Assembly: GCF_013093415.1 (NCBI RefSeq)
Contig: NZ_JABFBC010000003.1
Location: 62,001 to 126,000 of the forward strand
Reading direction: 5' to 3'
Length of the DNA: 64,000 nt
Source: Halovulum dunhuangense
GTDB taxonomy: Bacteria; Pseudomonadota; Alphaproteobacteria; Rhodobacterales; Rhodobacteraceae
Position numbers and translations under genes: made by a program
Notes under the pieces: generated by a model
Database searches by the model: none
The model's input: only the letters and a program-made list of their open reading frames with translations
What the model was told of the DNA's origin: nothing
Part shown: positions 18,074 to 29,326 of the stretch, piece after piece
How positions within the stretch are numbered: the first letter of the stretch is position 1
How the letters are laid out: every line of letters begins with the position of its first letter

Positions 18074-20083
18074 ATGACCGACCTGCGCACGATCATCGTC
18101 GATGGAACCGAGGTCGCGGTGGATCCCCGCCTGACCCTTCTTCAGGCCTGCGAGCAGGCCGGGGTGGAGATTCCGCGCTTCTGCTATCACGAGCGGCTTT
18201 CGATCGCCGGGAACTGCCGGATGTGCCTGGTAGAGGTAGTGGGCGGCCCGCCCAAGCCCGCCGCCTCCTGCGCGATGCAGGTCAAGGACCTGCGCCCCGG
18301 CCGCAACGGCGAGCCGCCGGAAATCAAGACGAAAAGCCCGATGGTCAAGAAGGCCCGCGAAGGGGTGATGGAGTTCCTGCTCATCAACCATCCGCTCGAC
18401 TGCCCGATCTGCGACCAGGGCGGAGAGTGCGATCTTCAGGACCAGGCCATGGCTTACGGCGTCGATTTCTCGCGCTACCGCGAACCCAAGCGCGCCGCGA
18501 TCGACCCCGATCTGGGCCCGCTGGTCGGCACCAAGATGACCCGCTGCATCAGCTGCACCCGCTGCGTGCGCTTCATCACCGAAGTGGCCGGCGTGCCCGA
18601 GATGGGCCAGACCGGCCGCGGCGAGGATTCGGAAATCACCAGCTACCTGGGCCAGATGCTGACGTCAGAACTTCAGGGCAACGTGGTGGACCTGTGCCCG
18701 GTGGGGGCGCTGACCTCGAAGCCCTACGCCTTCACCGCCCGGCCGTGGGAGCTGAAGAAGACCGAAAGCATCGACGTGATGGACGCTTTGGGCTCCTCGA
18801 TCCGCGTGGACACCAAGGGCCGCGAAGTCATGCGCATCCTGCCGCGCAACCACGACGGCACCAACGAGGAATGGCTGGCCGACCGCTCGCGCTACATCTG
18901 GGACGGGCTGCGCCGCCAGCGGCTGGATCGGCCCTATGTCCGCCGCGACGGCAAGCTGGTGCCTGCGACCTGGGCCGAGGCGTTCCGGGCCATCGTGGAC
19001 GGGATCGACGGCAAGACCGTCGCCGCCGTCGCGGGCGACCTGGCCGCGACCGAGGCGATCTTTGCGCTGCGTGAACTGATCGGCGGCGCGGGTGGCAAGC
19101 TCGAGTGCCGCACCGACGAAGCCAAGCTGCCCATCGGCAATCGCGGCGCCTATGCCGGGACCGCCCGCATCGAGGATATCGACAGCGCCCGCCGCATCCT
19201 TCTGGTCGGCACCAATCCCCGCCTTGAGGCGCCGGTGCTGAACGCCCGCATCCGCAAGGCGTGGCTGGCCGGGGCCGACGTGGCGCTGGTGGGCGAGGGC
19301 GTCGACCTGACCTATGACTACGCGCATGTCGGCACCGACCGCGCGGCGCTGGCCAAGGTGCTGGACGCCGCCAGCGACCAGGACGGCCCGGTGCTGGTGG
19401 TCGTGGGGCAGGCAGCACTCACTTGCGAGGATGGCGCGGCCGTGCTGGCCACGGTGCAGCAGATCGCCGCCCGGACGGGCGGCGCGCATCTGGTGCTGCA
19501 CACCGCCGCCTCGCGCGTGGGGGCGATGGACCTGGGCTTCGCGACCGAGGGCGGGCTTGCAGCCGCGCTGGACGGGGCCGGGGCCATCTACAACCTTGGC
19601 GCGGACGAGATCGACATTCCCGCGGGGCCCTTCGTGATCTACCAGGGCAGCCATGGCGACCGGGGCGCGCACCGCGCCGACGTCATCCTGCCCGGCGCCG
19701 CCTGGACCGAGGAGGCGGGCATCTTCGTCAACCTCGAGGGGCGGCCGCAGATGGCCAACCGCGCCGGCTTCCCGCCGGGGCAGGCCAAGGAGAACTGGGC
19801 GATCATCCGGGCGCTGTCGGCGGAACTGGGCGCGACGCTGCCCTTCGACAGCCTTTCAGAACTGCGCGCGAAGATGTTCGCAGCCCTCCCGCACCTGGCC
19901 CGCATCGACGAGGTGGCCGAAAACGAGGCCGAGGCGCTGCCCGAGGCTGCGCTGGGGCAGGGCGAGTTCCGCAACGCCCCGGTCGACCACTACCTGACGA
20001 ACCCGATTGCCCGTGCCTCCGGCGTGATGGCCGAGCTTTCCAAACTTGCCGCGCAGCGCGCGACGGCCCTGGCGGCGGAGTAA
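18074..20083 (+). CDS. nuoG: NADH-quinone oxidoreductase subunit G (75 kDa)
   Basis: NuoG carries the iron-sulfur chain between NuoF and NuoI. The 669-residue product has the N-terminal [2Fe-2S] ligands C37, C48, C51 and C66, the H-x3-C cluster motif in [16 protein letters not shown], and the [4Fe-4S] motif [10 protein letters not shown] with a downstream CPVGAL. The cysteines that hold the extra cluster N7 in E. coli and Thermus are absent ([16 protein letters not shown]), as in mitochondria and Paracoccus. The rest is the molybdopterin-oxidoreductase-like fold without cofactor. GAGGAC precedes the ATG. Confidence 0.96.
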   Translation: MTDLRTIIVDGTEVAVDPRLTLLQACEQAGVEIPRFCYHERLSIAGNCRMCLVEVVGGPPKPAASCAMQVKDLRPGRNGEPPEIKTKSPMVKKAREGVMEFLLINHPLDCPICDQGGECDLQDQAMAYGVDFSRYREPKRAAIDPDLGPLVGTKMTRCISCTRCVRFITEVAGVPEMGQTGRGEDSEITSYLGQMLTSELQGNVVDLCPVGALTSKPYAFTARPWELKKTESIDVMDALGSSIRVDTKGREVMRILPRNHDGTNEEWLADRSRYIWDGLRRQRLDRPYVRRDGKLVPATWAEAFRAIVDGIDGKTVAAVAGDLAATEAIFALRELIGGAGGKLECRTDEAKLPIGNRGAYAGTARIEDIDSARRILLVGTNPRLEAPVLNARIRKAWLAGADVALVGEGVDLTYDYAHVGTDRAALAKVLDAASDQDGPVLVVVGQAALTCEDGAAVLATVQQIAARTGGAHLVLHTAASRVGAMDLGFATEGGLAAALDGAGAIYNLGADEIDIPAGPFVIYQGSHGDRGAHRADVILPGAAWTEEAGIFVNLEGRPQMANRAGFPPGQAKENWAIIRALSAELGATLPFDSLSELRAKMFAALPHLARIDEVAENEAEALPEAALGQGEFRNAPVDHYLTNPIARASGVMAELSKLAAQRATALAAE

Positions 20084-20086
20084 GAC

Positions 20087-21136
20087 ATGATCGAGTTCTT
20101 CCAGACGCCCTTCGGCATCTTTCTCGTGATCCTGGCGCAGTGCCTGCTGGTCACCGTCAGCGTGCTGGTGGCGCTTGCCTTCCTGATGTATGCCGACCGC
20201 AAGGTCTGGGCGGCGGTGCAGATGCGCAAGGGCCCGAACGTGGTGGGCGCCTTCGGCCTGCTGCAATCCTTCGCGGACTTCCTGAAATACATCGTCAAGG
20301 AAGTCGTGGTGCCCGCGGGCGCCGACAAGCCGGTGTTCTTCCTTGCCCCCCTCATCACCTTCGTGCTGGCCGTGATCGCCTGGGCGGTGATCCCCTTCAA
20401 CGAGGGCTGGGTGGTCGCCGACCTGAACGTGGGCATCCTCTACATCTTCGCCATCTCCTCGCTGGAAGTGTATGGCGTGATCATGGGCGGCTGGGCGTCG
20501 AACTCGAAATACCCGTTCCTGGGCAGCCTCCGGTCGGCCGCGCAGATGATCTCCTACGAGGTGTCGATCGGCTTCATCATCGTGGGCGTGCTGATCTCGA
20601 CGGGCTCGCTGAACCTGTCGGCCATCGTGGCGGCGCAGGCGGGGGGCTACGGCTTCCTGTCCTGGTACTGGCTGCCGCACCTGCCGATGGTGGTGCTGTT
20701 CTTCGTCTCGGCCCTGGCGGAAACCAACCGCCCGCCCTTCGACCTGCCCGAGGCCGAGGCGGAACTCGTCGCGGGCTACCAGGTCGAATATTCCTCGACG
20801 CCGTTCCTGCTGTTCATGATCGGCGAGCTGATGGCCGTGGTGCTGATGTGCGCGCTCATCACCATCCTGTTCTTCGGTGGCTGGCTCTCGCCCATTCCGG
20901 GCGCTGCCGACTGGCCGATCCTGGGCGACGGGCTGCACTGGATGGTGCTGAAGATGGGCTTCTTCTTCTTCCTCTTCGCCATGGTGAAGGCGATCGTCCC
21001 GCGCTACCGCTACGACCAGCTGATGCGGATCGGCTGGAAGGTGTTCCTGCCGATGTCGCTGGCCTGGGTGGTGATCGTGGCGGGGCTCGCCATGATGGAC
21101 GTGCCCGGCTACGCCCGCTGGGTAACGGGGGGCTGA
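20087..21136 (+). CDS. nuoH: NADH-quinone oxidoreductase subunit H
   Basis: NuoH is the membrane subunit that joins the two arms and lines the quinone entry path. The 349-residue product has about eight hydrophobic helices and the conserved loops [20 protein letters not shown] and [21 protein letters not shown], the acidic loop implicated in proton coupling. It starts three bases after nuoG. Its stop overlaps the start of a secreted accessory protein. Confidence 0.97.
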   Translation: MIEFFQTPFGIFLVILAQCLLVTVSVLVALAFLMYADRKVWAAVQMRKGPNVVGAFGLLQSFADFLKYIVKEVVVPAGADKPVFFLAPLITFVLAVIAWAVIPFNEGWVVADLNVGILYIFAISSLEVYGVIMGGWASNSKYPFLGSLRSAAQMISYEVSIGFIIVGVLISTGSLNLSAIVAAQAGGYGFLSWYWLPHLPMVVLFFVSALAETNRPPFDLPEAEAELVAGYQVEYSSTPFLLFMIGELMAVVLMCALITILFFGGWLSPIPGAADWPILGDGLHWMVLKMGFFFFLFAMVKAIVPRYRYDQLMRIGWKVFLPMSLAWVVIVAGLAMMDVPGYARWVTGG

Positions 21137-21651
21137 TGGGCCGCGTTCCCGCATATCTGGCGGCCCTGCTGCTTGCCGCTCCTGCCTTCGGGCAGGATGC
21201 GGGGTCCTATCGCGCGGCGATGGACGCCTGCATCGCGCAGGAGGATTACGCCTGCGCCTTCGAGGCGATCATGGATGCCGTGGGCGATGCGCCGCGCAAG
21301 CCGCCGGTGGCGGTGTCGGCCAGCGCCGGGGCGACGGTCCTGGGCGCGCAGCTGTTCACCGTGCTGGACCGCGCGCGCGAGCAGGTGCCGACCGCCGAAT
21401 GGAAGGCGATGACCGAACGGGCGGCGACCTATGCGGTGGACGCCCAACCGATGGACGCCTTTGCCTCCGGCCCGTTCATGATGCTCTACGGCGAGGCCTG
21501 TCTCGATGCCGAGGAGATGCTGTGCCTGTCGCAGGTGGCGCAGTCGCTGCGCTTCCTTCTGGAATCGAACCAATGGTATGTGGCGGGCGAGACCGGACCG
21601 CGCGAACGCGCGGACGCGCTGCTCGCAGCCTTTGAGGAGAAGACCCGATGA
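21136..21651 (+). CDS. Secreted twin-CX7C helical protein between nuoH and nuoI
   Basis: This 171-residue protein has a clear signal peptide ([19 protein letters not shown], then QDAG). The mature part is predicted helical with exactly four cysteines in two CX7C pairs: C32/C40 ([16 protein letters not shown]) and C122/C130 ([16 protein letters not shown]). That spacing matches disulfide-stapled helix hairpins seen in Sel1/TPR-like secreted proteins. The start overlaps the nuoH stop (TGATG) and the end overlaps nuoI (ATGA), so it is tightly coupled to complex I genes. No function is known to me; a periplasmic accessory or assembly factor is one possibility. Confidence 0.75.
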   Translation: MGRVPAYLAALLLAAPAFGQDAGSYRAAMDACIAQEDYACAFEAIMDAVGDAPRKPPVAVSASAGATVLGAQLFTVLDRAREQVPTAEWKAMTERAATYAVDAQPMDAFASGPFMMLYGEACLDAEEMLCLSQVAQSLRFLLESNQWYVAGETGPRERADALLAAFEEKTR

Positions 21652-22142
21652 CCGCGATCGACTGGACCCGCGCGACCCGCTATTTCCTGTTGCAGGATTT
21701 CGTGAAGGGCTTCGCGCTTGGGCTGAAATACTTCTTCCGACCCAAGGCGACGCTGAACTACCCGCACGAAAAGGGCCCGCTTTCCCCCCGTTTCCGTGGC
21801 GAGCATGCGCTGCGCCGCTATCCCAACGGCGAGGAACGCTGCATCGCCTGCAAGCTGTGCGAGGCGATCTGCCCGGCGCAGGCCATCACCATCGACGCCG
21901 AGCCGCGCGAGGATGGCAGCCGCCGGACCACGCGCTACGACATCGACATGACGAAATGCATCTATTGCGGCTTCTGCCAGGAGGCCTGCCCGGTCGATGC
22001 CATCGTCGAGGGGCCGAATTTCGAGTTCTCGACAGAGACCCGCGAGGAACTGTTCTACGACAAGGCCAAGCTGCTGGCCAATGGCGACCGCTGGGAAGCC
22101 GAGATCGCCCGCAACCTTGAGATGGACGCGCCTTACCGGTAA
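21648..22142 (+). CDS. nuoI: NADH-quinone oxidoreductase subunit I (two 4Fe-4S)
   Basis: NuoI passes electrons from NuoG to NuoB through clusters N6a and N6b. The 164-residue product has two ferredoxin motifs, [12 protein letters not shown] and [12 protein letters not shown], about forty residues apart. The N-terminal amphipathic helix ([13 protein letters not shown]) anchors it to the membrane arm. The ATG lies in an ATGA overlap with the previous gene. Confidence 0.97.
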   Translation: MTAIDWTRATRYFLLQDFVKGFALGLKYFFRPKATLNYPHEKGPLSPRFRGEHALRRYPNGEERCIACKLCEAICPAQAITIDAEPREDGSRRTTRYDIDMTKCIYCGFCQEACPVDAIVEGPNFEFSTETREELFYDKAKLLANGDRWEAEIARNLEMDAPYR

Positions 22143-22162
22143 GCCGCGGGCAAAAGACGAAC

Positions 22163-22191
22163 GGCGCAGCCCCGCAAGGGGGCGATGCGCC
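22163..22191 (+). other. GCAA-capped hairpin between nuoI and nuoJ
   Basis: An outer stem GGCGC/GCGCC (22163-22167 with 22187-22191) encloses CCCC-GCAA-GGGG (22170-22181). The GNRA loop predicts high stability. No T-run follows. It is one of several tetraloop hairpins in the gaps of this operon. Confidence 0.45.
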
Positions 22192-22211
22192 ACGACAGAG
22201 GGACGAGAGAG

Positions 22212-22826
22212 ATGGGCTTTGCCGCCTTCGCATTCTACCTGTTCGGGATCACCACGGTCGTCTCGGGCGCGCTGGTCGTGCTGTCGCGCAACCCGGTCCA
22301 TTCGGTGCTGTGGCTGATCCTGGCCTTCTTCTCCTCGGCGGGGCTGTTCGTCCTGCTGGGGGCAGAGTTCGTGGCGATGCTGCTGGTCATCGTCTATGTG
22401 GGCGCGGTCGCGGTGCTGTTCCTGTTCGTGGTGATGATGCTCGACGTGGATTTCGCCGAGTTGCGCGGGGAACTTTCGCGCTACACCCCCATCGGCATGC
22501 TGATCGGCCTGGTGATCCTGTTGCAGCTGGGCTTCGCCTTTGGCGCATGGGAGGTGACGGAACTTGCGCAGTCCCAGCGTGACGCCCTGACCCCGCCGAT
22601 CGAGCAGACGCAGAACACCGTGGCGCTGGGGCAGCTGATCTACACCAGGTACGTCTTCCTGTTCCAGGCGGCGGGGCTGGTGCTGTTCGTGGCCATGGTC
22701 GGCGCCATCGTCCTGACCCTGCGCCACCGCGAGGACGTCAAGCGCCAGGACGTGCTGGCGCAGATGTACCGCGACCCCAATACCGCGATCGAGATGAAGG
22801 ACGTGAAGCCGGGGCAGGGCATATGA
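22212..22826 (+). CDS. nuoJ: NADH-quinone oxidoreductase subunit J
   Basis: NuoJ is a membrane-arm subunit whose third helix changes shape during turnover. The 204-residue product has five hydrophobic helices and the conserved segment [20 protein letters not shown]. The ATG at 22212 follows GAGAGA; an upstream in-frame ATG at 22185 would add a charged stretch not seen in the family. Its end overlaps the next gene (ATGA). Confidence 0.95.
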   Translation: MGFAAFAFYLFGITTVVSGALVVLSRNPVHSVLWLILAFFSSAGLFVLLGAEFVAMLLVIVYVGAVAVLFLFVVMMLDVDFAELRGELSRYTPIGMLIGLVILLQLGFAFGAWEVTELAQSQRDALTPPIEQTQNTVALGQLIYTRYVFLFQAAGLVLFVAMVGAIVLTLRHREDVKRQDVLAQMYRDPNTAIEMKDVKPGQGI

Positions 22827-23239
22827 GCGGTGCGGGCCTGATCCTGCCGGCGGCGATCCTGCTGACGCTGGGCCTGTCCATGGCCATGGCGCAGGGCCTG
22901 CCGGTGCGCATCCATGACGGGATCCGCACCTTTGCGGGCGACCCGAACCGCGTGGTGGCAGCCACGCAGGACCCGCCGTCGCGCATCACGCTCTACTCCG
23001 CCCACAAGGAGGGCGGCCGGCCCTGGGCCGATGCGATCTGGGTCCGCCAGACCCCCGAGGGGCGCAGCTTCCTGAGCCGCGCCTATGACTGCGAGGCCGG
23101 CACCTATCGCTGGCTGGGAGAGGCCGCGCGCCTGGGCCAGATCAGCCTGTCGGTGTCCTCGGTCGCCCAGACCGCCCCGCGCCGGCTGGAACCCGGCACC
23201 GTGGAATACGACCTGGCGCGCCACGCCTGCGCGCTGTGA
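22823..23239 (+). CDS. Secreted two-cysteine protein between nuoJ and nuoK
   Basis: The 138-residue product has an N-terminal hydrophobic segment (about 5-23, ending MAMAQG) that reads as a signal peptide or anchor. The beta-rich mature part has two cysteines, C90 ([13 protein letters not shown]) and C136 near the C-terminus ([10 protein letters not shown]). This layout, with one central and one C-terminal cysteine, resembles small surface-adhesin-E-like secreted proteins, but the match is by impression only. It overlaps nuoJ by four bases. Like the other secreted insertions it may be an accessory factor of complex I or an unrelated passenger. Confidence 0.7.
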   Translation: MSGAGLILPAAILLTLGLSMAMAQGLPVRIHDGIRTFAGDPNRVVAATQDPPSRITLYSAHKEGGRPWADAIWVRQTPEGRSFLSRAYDCEAGTYRWLGEAARLGQISLSVSSVAQTAPRRLEPGTVEYDLARHACAL

Positions 23240-23291
23240 GGAGAATGACCTTGCGTAACGAAAAGAGCAGACCGAGCCGAGGGACACGCGC

Positions 23292-23597
23292 ATGATCGGA
23301 CTTTCGCATTACCTGACCGTGGCCGCGATCCTGTTCGTGACCGGCATCTTCGGGATCTTTCTCAACCGCAAGAACGTGATCGTCATCCTGATGTCGATCG
23401 AGTTGATGCTGCTTGCGGTGAACATCAACTTCGTCGCCTTCTCGTCCTTCCTGAACGATCTGGCGGGGCAGGTGTTCACGCTGTTCGTGCTGACCGTCGC
23501 CGCGGCCGAGGCCGCGATCGGGCTTGCCATCCTCGTCTGTTTCTTCCGCAACCGCGGCTCGATCCGGGTCGAGGACGTCAACGTGATGAAAGGCTGA
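23292..23597 (+). CDS. nuoK: NADH-quinone oxidoreductase subunit K
   Basis: NuoK (MrpC-like) is a small membrane subunit in the proton path. The 101-residue product has three hydrophobic helices with the conserved glutamates in [11 protein letters not shown] and [11 protein letters not shown]. It starts 52 bases after the previous stop and ends four bases before nuoL. Confidence 0.96.
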   Translation: MIGLSHYLTVAAILFVTGIFGIFLNRKNVIVILMSIELMLLAVNINFVAFSSFLNDLAGQVFTLFVLTVAAAEAAIGLAILVCFFRNRGSIRVEDVNVMKG

Positions 23598-23601
23598 ACG
23601 C

Positions 23602-25578
23602 ATGCCAACGATCATCCTTTTCGCCCCGCTGATCGGTGCGCTGATCTGCGGTTTCGGACACCGCTTCATCGGCGAACGCGCCGCGACCCTGACCGCGACC
23701 GCGCTCCTGGTGCTGGCCGCGTTCCTGAGCTGGATCACCTTCCTGACCCATCACGGGGACGAGACGACCAGCTACGACCTGTTCCGCTGGATCGAGTCCG
23801 GCGCGCTCAGCGTCAGCTGGGGCATCCGGCTCGACACGCTCACGGCCGTGATGCTGGTGGTTGTGACCACCGTCTCGGCGCTCGTGCACGTCTACAGTTT
23901 CGGCTACATGGCCCATGACGACAACTGGAAGCATGGCGAAAGCTACAAGCCGCGCTTCTTCGCCTACCTGTCGTTCTTCACCTTCGCGATGCTGATGCTG
24001 GTCACGGCCGACAACCTGCTCCAGCTGTTCTTCGGCTGGGAGGGGGTGGGCGTCGCCTCCTACCTGCTGATCGGCTTCTACTACCGCAAGCCGTCGGCCA
24101 ACTCGGCGGCGATGAAGGCCTTCATCGTCAACCGCGTGGGTGATTTCGGCTTCCTGCTCGGCATCTTCGCGGTGTTCTTCCTGGTCGACTCGATCCGCTT
24201 CGACGACATCTTCAACGCGGCCCCCGAGCTTGCCACGCAGACCATCGGCTTCATCGGGATGCAGTTCAACGCGGCCGAACTGATCGCGGTGCTGCTGTTC
24301 ATCGGCGCGATGGGCAAGTCGGCGCAGCTGTTCCTGCACACCTGGCTGCCCGACGCGATGGAGGGGCCGACGCCGGTGTCGGCGCTGATCCACGCCGCGA
24401 CCATGGTGACCGCGGGCGTGTTCCTCGTCTGCCGCATGTCGCCGGTGATGGAGTATGCCCCGGTGGCCCTGTCCATCGTCACGGTGGTGGGCGCGACAAC
24501 CGCCTTCTTCGCCGCGACCGTGGGCCTGGTGCAGAACGACATCAAGCGCGTGATCGCCTATTCGACCTGTTCGCAGCTTGGCTACATGTTCGCCGCCGCC
24601 GGCGTCGGCTTCTACCAGGCGGCGATGTTCCACCTGTTCACGCACGCCGCCTTCAAGGCGATGCTGTTCCTTGGCGCGGGCTCGGTCATCCACGCGATGC
24701 ATCACGAGCAGGACATGCGCAACTATGGCGGGCTGCGCCACAAGCTGCCCATCACCTTCGCCGCCATGATGATCGGCACGCTGGCCATCACCGGCGTGGG
24801 CATCCCGCTCAGCTACGACATGGTGGGGCTGCCCATCGGCTTCGCGGGCTTCGTGTCCAAGGACGCCATCATCGAGGGCGTCTATGCCGGCCATGCCAGC
24901 TATGCCTTCGGGATGCTGGTGATCGCGGCGCTGTTCACCAGCTTCTATTCCTGGCGGCTGATCTTCATGACCTTCTACGGCACGCCGCGGGGCGACCATC
25001 ATGCGCATGACCATGCCCATGAAAGCCCCAAGGTGATGACCTGGCCGCTGATCCTGCTGGCCGTGGGCTCGGTGCTGCTGGGCATGGCGTATTACGGCAA
25101 CTTCGTCGGCCACCACGCGGAAGAGTTCTTCGGCCCCGCCATCTTCATGGGCGAGGAGAACCACGTCCTGCACGACTACCACTATGTGCCGACCTGGGTG
25201 AAACTGTCGCCCTTCGCCGCGATGCTGGCGGGCTTCGGCATGGCCTACCTGTTCTACGTCGCCCGCACCGACCTGCCCGGGCGGCTGGCGGCGGCCAATC
25301 CCGGCCTCTACCAGTTCCTGCTGAACAAGTGGTACTTCGACGAGCTCTACGACTTCGTCTTCGTCCGTCCCGCGAAGTTCCTCGGGCGCTTCCTGTGGAA
25401 GAAGGGTGACGGCGCAACGATCGACGGCGGCATCAACGGGCTGGCCATGGGCATCGTGCCCTTCTTCACCCGGCTCGCGGGCCGGGCGCAGTCGGGCTAC
25501 GTTTTCCACTACGCCTTTGCCATGTTCCTTGGGCTTGCCGCCCTCTTGACCTGGGTCCTGCTGGGAGGGGCCAACTGA
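23602..25578 (+). CDS. nuoL: NADH-quinone oxidoreductase subunit L (antiporter-like)
   Basis: NuoL is the distal proton-pumping subunit. The 658-residue product has the antiporter core with [39 protein letters not shown] (lysine/histidine channel residues) and [16 protein letters not shown] His-rich cytoplasmic loop ([11 protein letters not shown]) precedes the C-terminal section that forms the lateral helix. It starts four bases after nuoK and its stop overlaps the nuoM start. Confidence 0.97.
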   Translation: MPTIILFAPLIGALICGFGHRFIGERAATLTATALLVLAAFLSWITFLTHHGDETTSYDLFRWIESGALSVSWGIRLDTLTAVMLVVVTTVSALVHVYSFGYMAHDDNWKHGESYKPRFFAYLSFFTFAMLMLVTADNLLQLFFGWEGVGVASYLLIGFYYRKPSANSAAMKAFIVNRVGDFGFLLGIFAVFFLVDSIRFDDIFNAAPELATQTIGFIGMQFNAAELIAVLLFIGAMGKSAQLFLHTWLPDAMEGPTPVSALIHAATMVTAGVFLVCRMSPVMEYAPVALSIVTVVGATTAFFAATVGLVQNDIKRVIAYSTCSQLGYMFAAAGVGFYQAAMFHLFTHAAFKAMLFLGAGSVIHAMHHEQDMRNYGGLRHKLPITFAAMMIGTLAITGVGIPLSYDMVGLPIGFAGFVSKDAIIEGVYAGHASYAFGMLVIAALFTSFYSWRLIFMTFYGTPRGDHHAHDHAHESPKVMTWPLILLAVGSVLLGMAYYGNFVGHHAEEFFGPAIFMGEENHVLHDYHYVPTWVKLSPFAAMLAGFGMAYLFYVARTDLPGRLAAANPGLYQFLLNKWYFDELYDFVFVRPAKFLGRFLWKKGDGATIDGGINGLAMGIVPFFTRLAGRAQSGYVFHYAFAMFLGLAALLTWVLLGGAN

Positions 25579-27113
25579 TGGGCAACATTCTCTCGCTTGT
25601 CACCTTCCTGCCGCTGATCGGGGCCGCGGTCCTGCTGGTGTTCCTGCGCGGCGAGGACAAGGCCGCGCAGTTGAACGCGAAGCGGCTGGCGCTGTTCACC
25701 ACGATCGCCACCTTCCTGCTGTCGATCCCGATCATGACCGGCTTCGACCCCAGCGACCCGGGCTTCCAGTTCGTCGAGGAGACGGAATGGCTGGGCGGCC
25801 TGACCTACAAGATGGGCGTCGATGGCATCTCGGTCCTGTTCGTGATGCTGACCACGTTCCTCATGCCCATCGTCATCGGCGCCTCGTGGCATGTCGAGCA
25901 TCGGGTCAAGGAATACATGATCGCCTTCCTGATGCTGGAAACGCTTATGATCGGCGTCTTCACCGCGCTGGACCTGATCCTGTTCTACTTCTTCTTCGAG
26001 GCGGGGCTGATCCCGATGTTCCTGATCATCGGGATCTGGGGCGGCAAGGAACGCATCTACGCCAGCTTCAAGTTCTTCCTCTACACTCTGCTCGGCTCGC
26101 TTCTGATGCTGGTCGCCATGATCGCCATGTACATGGAGGCGCAGACCACGGACATCGTTCGGCTGCTGAACCACGATTTCGCGTCCGACACGATCAGCGT
26201 GCTGGGCTGGCAGATCCTGGGCGGCATGCAGACGCTCTTGTGGCTGGCCTTCTTCGCCAGCTTCGCGGTCAAGATGCCGATGTGGCCGGTGCATACCTGG
26301 CTGCCCGACGCCCACGTCCAGGCGCCGACCGCCGGATCCGTGGTGCTGGCGGCGATCCTGCTGAAGATGGGCGGCTACGGCTTCCTGCGCTTTTCGCTGC
26401 CGATGTTCCCGGTGGCGTCCGACCTGATGGCGGATTTCGTCTTTACCCTGTCGGTCATCGCCATCGTCTACACGAGCCTTGTCGCGATGATGCAGGAGGA
26501 CATCAAGAAGCTGATCGCCTATTCCTCGGTCGCGCATATGGGCTTCGTCACCATGGGCATCTTCGCCGCGAACCAGCAGGGCGTGGATGGCGCGATCTTC
26601 CAGATGCTCAGCCACGGCTTCATCTCGGGCGCGCTGTTCCTGTCGGTCGGCGTGATCTATGACCGGATGCACACCCGCGAGATCGACGCCTATGGCGGCC
26701 TTGTCGTGCGGATGCCGGTCTTCGCGCTGATCTTCATGCTCTTCACCATGGGCAATGTGGGCCTTCCGGGCACGTCCGGCTTCGTGGGCGAGTTCCTGAC
26801 CCTTGCCGGCGCCTTCCAGGCCAACACCTGGGCCGCGCTGATCGCCACCACCGGCGTGATCCTGTCGGCGGCCTATGCGCTGTGGCTTTACCGGCGCGTA
26901 GTGTTCGGCGACCTGATCAAGGAGAGCCTGAAGCAGATCAAGGACATGGACCGCCGCGAAAAGCTGCTCTTCGCGCCGCTCATCGCCATGACCCTGATCC
27001 TGGGCGTCTATCCGAGCCTGGCGCTCGACGTGATCGGCCCCTCGGTCGAGGCACTTCTGGACAACTACCAGCTTGCACTGGCCGACGCGCCGACGCGGCT
27101 GGCCGAGAATTGA
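25578..27113 (+). CDS. nuoM: NADH-quinone oxidoreductase subunit M (antiporter-like)
   Basis: NuoM is the second antiporter-like pump unit. The 511-residue product contains the family motifs [52 protein letters not shown] and [15 protein letters not shown]. About fourteen hydrophobic helices are visible. The start overlaps the last base of nuoL (TGATG), and nuoN follows after 13 bases. Confidence 0.97.
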   Translation: MGNILSLVTFLPLIGAAVLLVFLRGEDKAAQLNAKRLALFTTIATFLLSIPIMTGFDPSDPGFQFVEETEWLGGLTYKMGVDGISVLFVMLTTFLMPIVIGASWHVEHRVKEYMIAFLMLETLMIGVFTALDLILFYFFFEAGLIPMFLIIGIWGGKERIYASFKFFLYTLLGSLLMLVAMIAMYMEAQTTDIVRLLNHDFASDTISVLGWQILGGMQTLLWLAFFASFAVKMPMWPVHTWLPDAHVQAPTAGSVVLAAILLKMGGYGFLRFSLPMFPVASDLMADFVFTLSVIAIVYTSLVAMMQEDIKKLIAYSSVAHMGFVTMGIFAANQQGVDGAIFQMLSHGFISGALFLSVGVIYDRMHTREIDAYGGLVVRMPVFALIFMLFTMGNVGLPGTSGFVGEFLTLAGAFQANTWAALIATTGVILSAAYALWLYRRVVFGDLIKESLKQIKDMDRREKLLFAPLIAMTLILGVYPSLALDVIGPSVEALLDNYQLALADAPTRLAEN

Positions 27114-27126
27114 GAGGGCGCATCCC

Positions 27127-28560
27127 ATGTTCGCCAATGATCTGAATGTCGTCCTGCCCGAGGTGCTGCTGGCCGTCTACGCCATGGCGGCGCTGATGGC
27201 GGGTGCCTTCCATCTGGCCAGTTCGCGCACGATCCTGTGGGCCACCACGGGCGTCTTTGCCGCATTGGGCCTGTGGATCGGCTTTTCCCCGGAAGGGGCG
27301 CGCGCGGCCTTCGACGGATCCTTCGTCAATGACGGCTTCGCACGCTTCGCCAAGGTGACGCTGCTCTGGGGGGCGGCGGCGCTGCTGATGCTGTCGGACG
27401 CCTATCTCCAGCGCCACAAGCTGATGCAGTTCGAATATCCCGTGCTCGTGTCGCTGGCGACCGTGGGGATGATGGTCATGGTCTCGGCCCATGACCTGAT
27501 GGTGCTCTACATGGGCCTCGAGTTGCAGTCGCTGGCGCTGTACGTCATCGCCTCGTTCCGCCGCGACAGCCTGCGCTCCACGGAAGCGGGCCTCAAGTAT
27601 TTCGTCCTCGGCGCGCTGTCCTCGGGCCTGCTGCTCTATGGCTGCTCGCTGGTCTATGGCACCACCGGGACCACGGGCTTCGACGGGATCACCGCGGTGG
27701 TCGCCGCGGGCGACCTGTCGCTGGGGCTGCTCTTTGGCCTTGCCTTCCTCTGCGCCGGCATCGCCTTCAAGGTGTCGGCTGCACCCTTCCACATGTGGAC
27801 GCCCGACGTCTACGAGGGCGCGCCCACGCCGGTCACGGGCCTGTTCGCCACCGCGCCCAAGGTGGCGGCGGCGGCGATGTTCGCCCGCGTGGTGCATGAC
27901 GGCTTCGGCGGCGCGGTCGCGGACTGGCAGCAGATCCTGGCCTTCCTGTCGGTCGCCTCGATGTTCCTGGGCGCCGTGGCCGCGATCGGCCAGCGCAACA
28001 TCAAGCGCCTGATGGCCTATTCGTCGATCTCGCACATGGGCTTCGTGCTGATGGGGCTGGCTTCCGGTTCCGCCGCCGGGGTCGAGGCGATGCTCGTCTA
28101 CCTTGCCATCTACGTCACGATGAATGTGGGCGTCTTCGCCTTCATCCTGAACATGAGCCGCGACGGCACCGCCGTCATGGATATCTCGGCGCTCGGGCTT
28201 TACAGCCGGGTCGAGCCGGGCCGCGCGCTGTGCCTTGCGATCCTGATGTTCTCGCTTGCGGGCCTGCCGCCGCTGGTGGGCTTCTGGGGCAAGTTCTTCG
28301 TTCTCACGGCCGCGGTGGATGCCGGGCTCGTCTGGCTGGCGGTGGGGGGGGTGATCGCCTCGGTGATCGGCGCCTTCTACTACCTGCGCATCATCTACCT
28401 GATGTATTTCGGCGAGCCGGCGGACGTGCTGAACGGCACCATGCCGCTGACGCACTGGGCCGCGCTCGGCGTGTCCAGCGCCGCGATGGTGCTGGGGGTC
28501 ATCAACCTGTTCGGGGTCGAGGCGCTGGCGACCGTCGCCGCCGCGACCCTGGTGAACTGA
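27127..28560 (+). CDS. nuoN: NADH-quinone oxidoreductase subunit N (antiporter-like)
   Basis: NuoN is the third antiporter-like pump unit. The 477-residue product shows [50 protein letters not shown] and [15 protein letters not shown]. The ATG at 27127 gives the expected N-terminus ([15 protein letters not shown]); an earlier in-frame ATG at 27073 lies within nuoM. It is the last nuo gene, followed by birA after seven bases. Confidence 0.96.
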   Translation: MFANDLNVVLPEVLLAVYAMAALMAGAFHLASSRTILWATTGVFAALGLWIGFSPEGARAAFDGSFVNDGFARFAKVTLLWGAAALLMLSDAYLQRHKLMQFEYPVLVSLATVGMMVMVSAHDLMVLYMGLELQSLALYVIASFRRDSLRSTEAGLKYFVLGALSSGLLLYGCSLVYGTTGTTGFDGITAVVAAGDLSLGLLFGLAFLCAGIAFKVSAAPFHMWTPDVYEGAPTPVTGLFATAPKVAAAAMFARVVHDGFGGAVADWQQILAFLSVASMFLGAVAAIGQRNIKRLMAYSSISHMGFVLMGLASGSAAGVEAMLVYLAIYVTMNVGVFAFILNMSRDGTAVMDISALGLYSRVEPGRALCLAILMFSLAGLPPLVGFWGKFFVLTAAVDAGLVWLAVGGVIASVIGAFYYLRIIYLMYFGEPADVLNGTMPLTHWAALGVSSAAMVLGVINLFGVEALATVAAATLVN

Positions 28561-28567
28561 GGACCGG

Positions 28568-29314
28568 GTGGCCGACTGGCCGCCCGGCACCGGCCGGATC
28601 CACCTGGCCGAAACCGACAGCACCAATGCCGAAGCCGCGCGCCTGCTGGCGCTTGGCACGCCCGCGCCCTTCTGGGTCAGCGCCGCGGTGCAGACGGCGG
28701 GGCGGGGCAGGCGGGGCCGGCCCTGGATCGCCCCGCCGGGCAACCTGACCGCCAGCCTTGCGCTCAGGCCCGGCGAGGATGCGGCGCAGGCGGCGCTGCG
28801 CTCCTTCACCGCGTCCCTCGCGCTGGCCGAGGCGCTGGAGGCGGTTGGGGCAGAGCCCGCCGACCTGTCGCTGAAATGGCCCAACGACGTGCTGCTGCGG
28901 GGCCGGAAACTTGCCGGCATCCTGCTGGAGGCCAACCGCGCGCGGGGCGGGCTGTCGCTGATCCTTGGCATCGGCGTGAACCTGGCAAGCGCGCCGCAAG
29001 CCGCGGAAATCGAGCCGCAGGCGCTGCCCCCCATCGCCCTTGCCGAGCTGGGGCTGCATGTCGCGCCCGAAACCCTGCTCGACCATCTCGGCCCTGCCTT
29101 CGCCGCGTGGGAAACGGTGCTGCGCCGCGACGGCTTTGGCCCCGTGCGCGACGCCTGGCTGGCCCGCGCCGCCCGGCTGGGACAGGTCATCACCGCCCGC
29201 CTTCCGGGGCAGGCGATCACCGGGCGGTTTCGCACGGTGGACGATACTGGCGCTGTTGTAATAGAGACGGGGGACGGACCGCTGGCCCTGCCCGCGGCCG
29301 ACATCTTCTTCTGA
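28568..29314 (+). CDS. birA: Biotin--[acetyl-CoA-carboxylase] ligase
   Basis: This enzyme activates biotin with ATP and attaches it to carboxylases. The 248-residue product has the biotin/ATP loop GRGRRGRPW, LKWPNDVLL and the lysine in RKLAGILLE, and ends with a small SH3-like domain. There is no N-terminal DNA-binding domain, so unlike E. coli BirA it is not a repressor. Translation starts at GTG 28568 with AGGA a few bases upstream. It is cotranscribed after nuoN, a common order in alphaproteobacteria. Confidence 0.93.
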   Translation: MADWPPGTGRIHLAETDSTNAEAARLLALGTPAPFWVSAAVQTAGRGRRGRPWIAPPGNLTASLALRPGEDAAQAALRSFTASLALAEALEAVGAEPADLSLKWPNDVLLRGRKLAGILLEANRARGGLSLILGIGVNLASAPQAAEIEPQALPPIALAELGLHVAPETLLDHLGPAFAAWETVLRRDGFGPVRDAWLARAARLGQVITARLPGQAITGRFRTVDDTGAVVIETGDGPLALPAADIFF

Positions 29315-29326
29315 CGGGGGCGCTGG

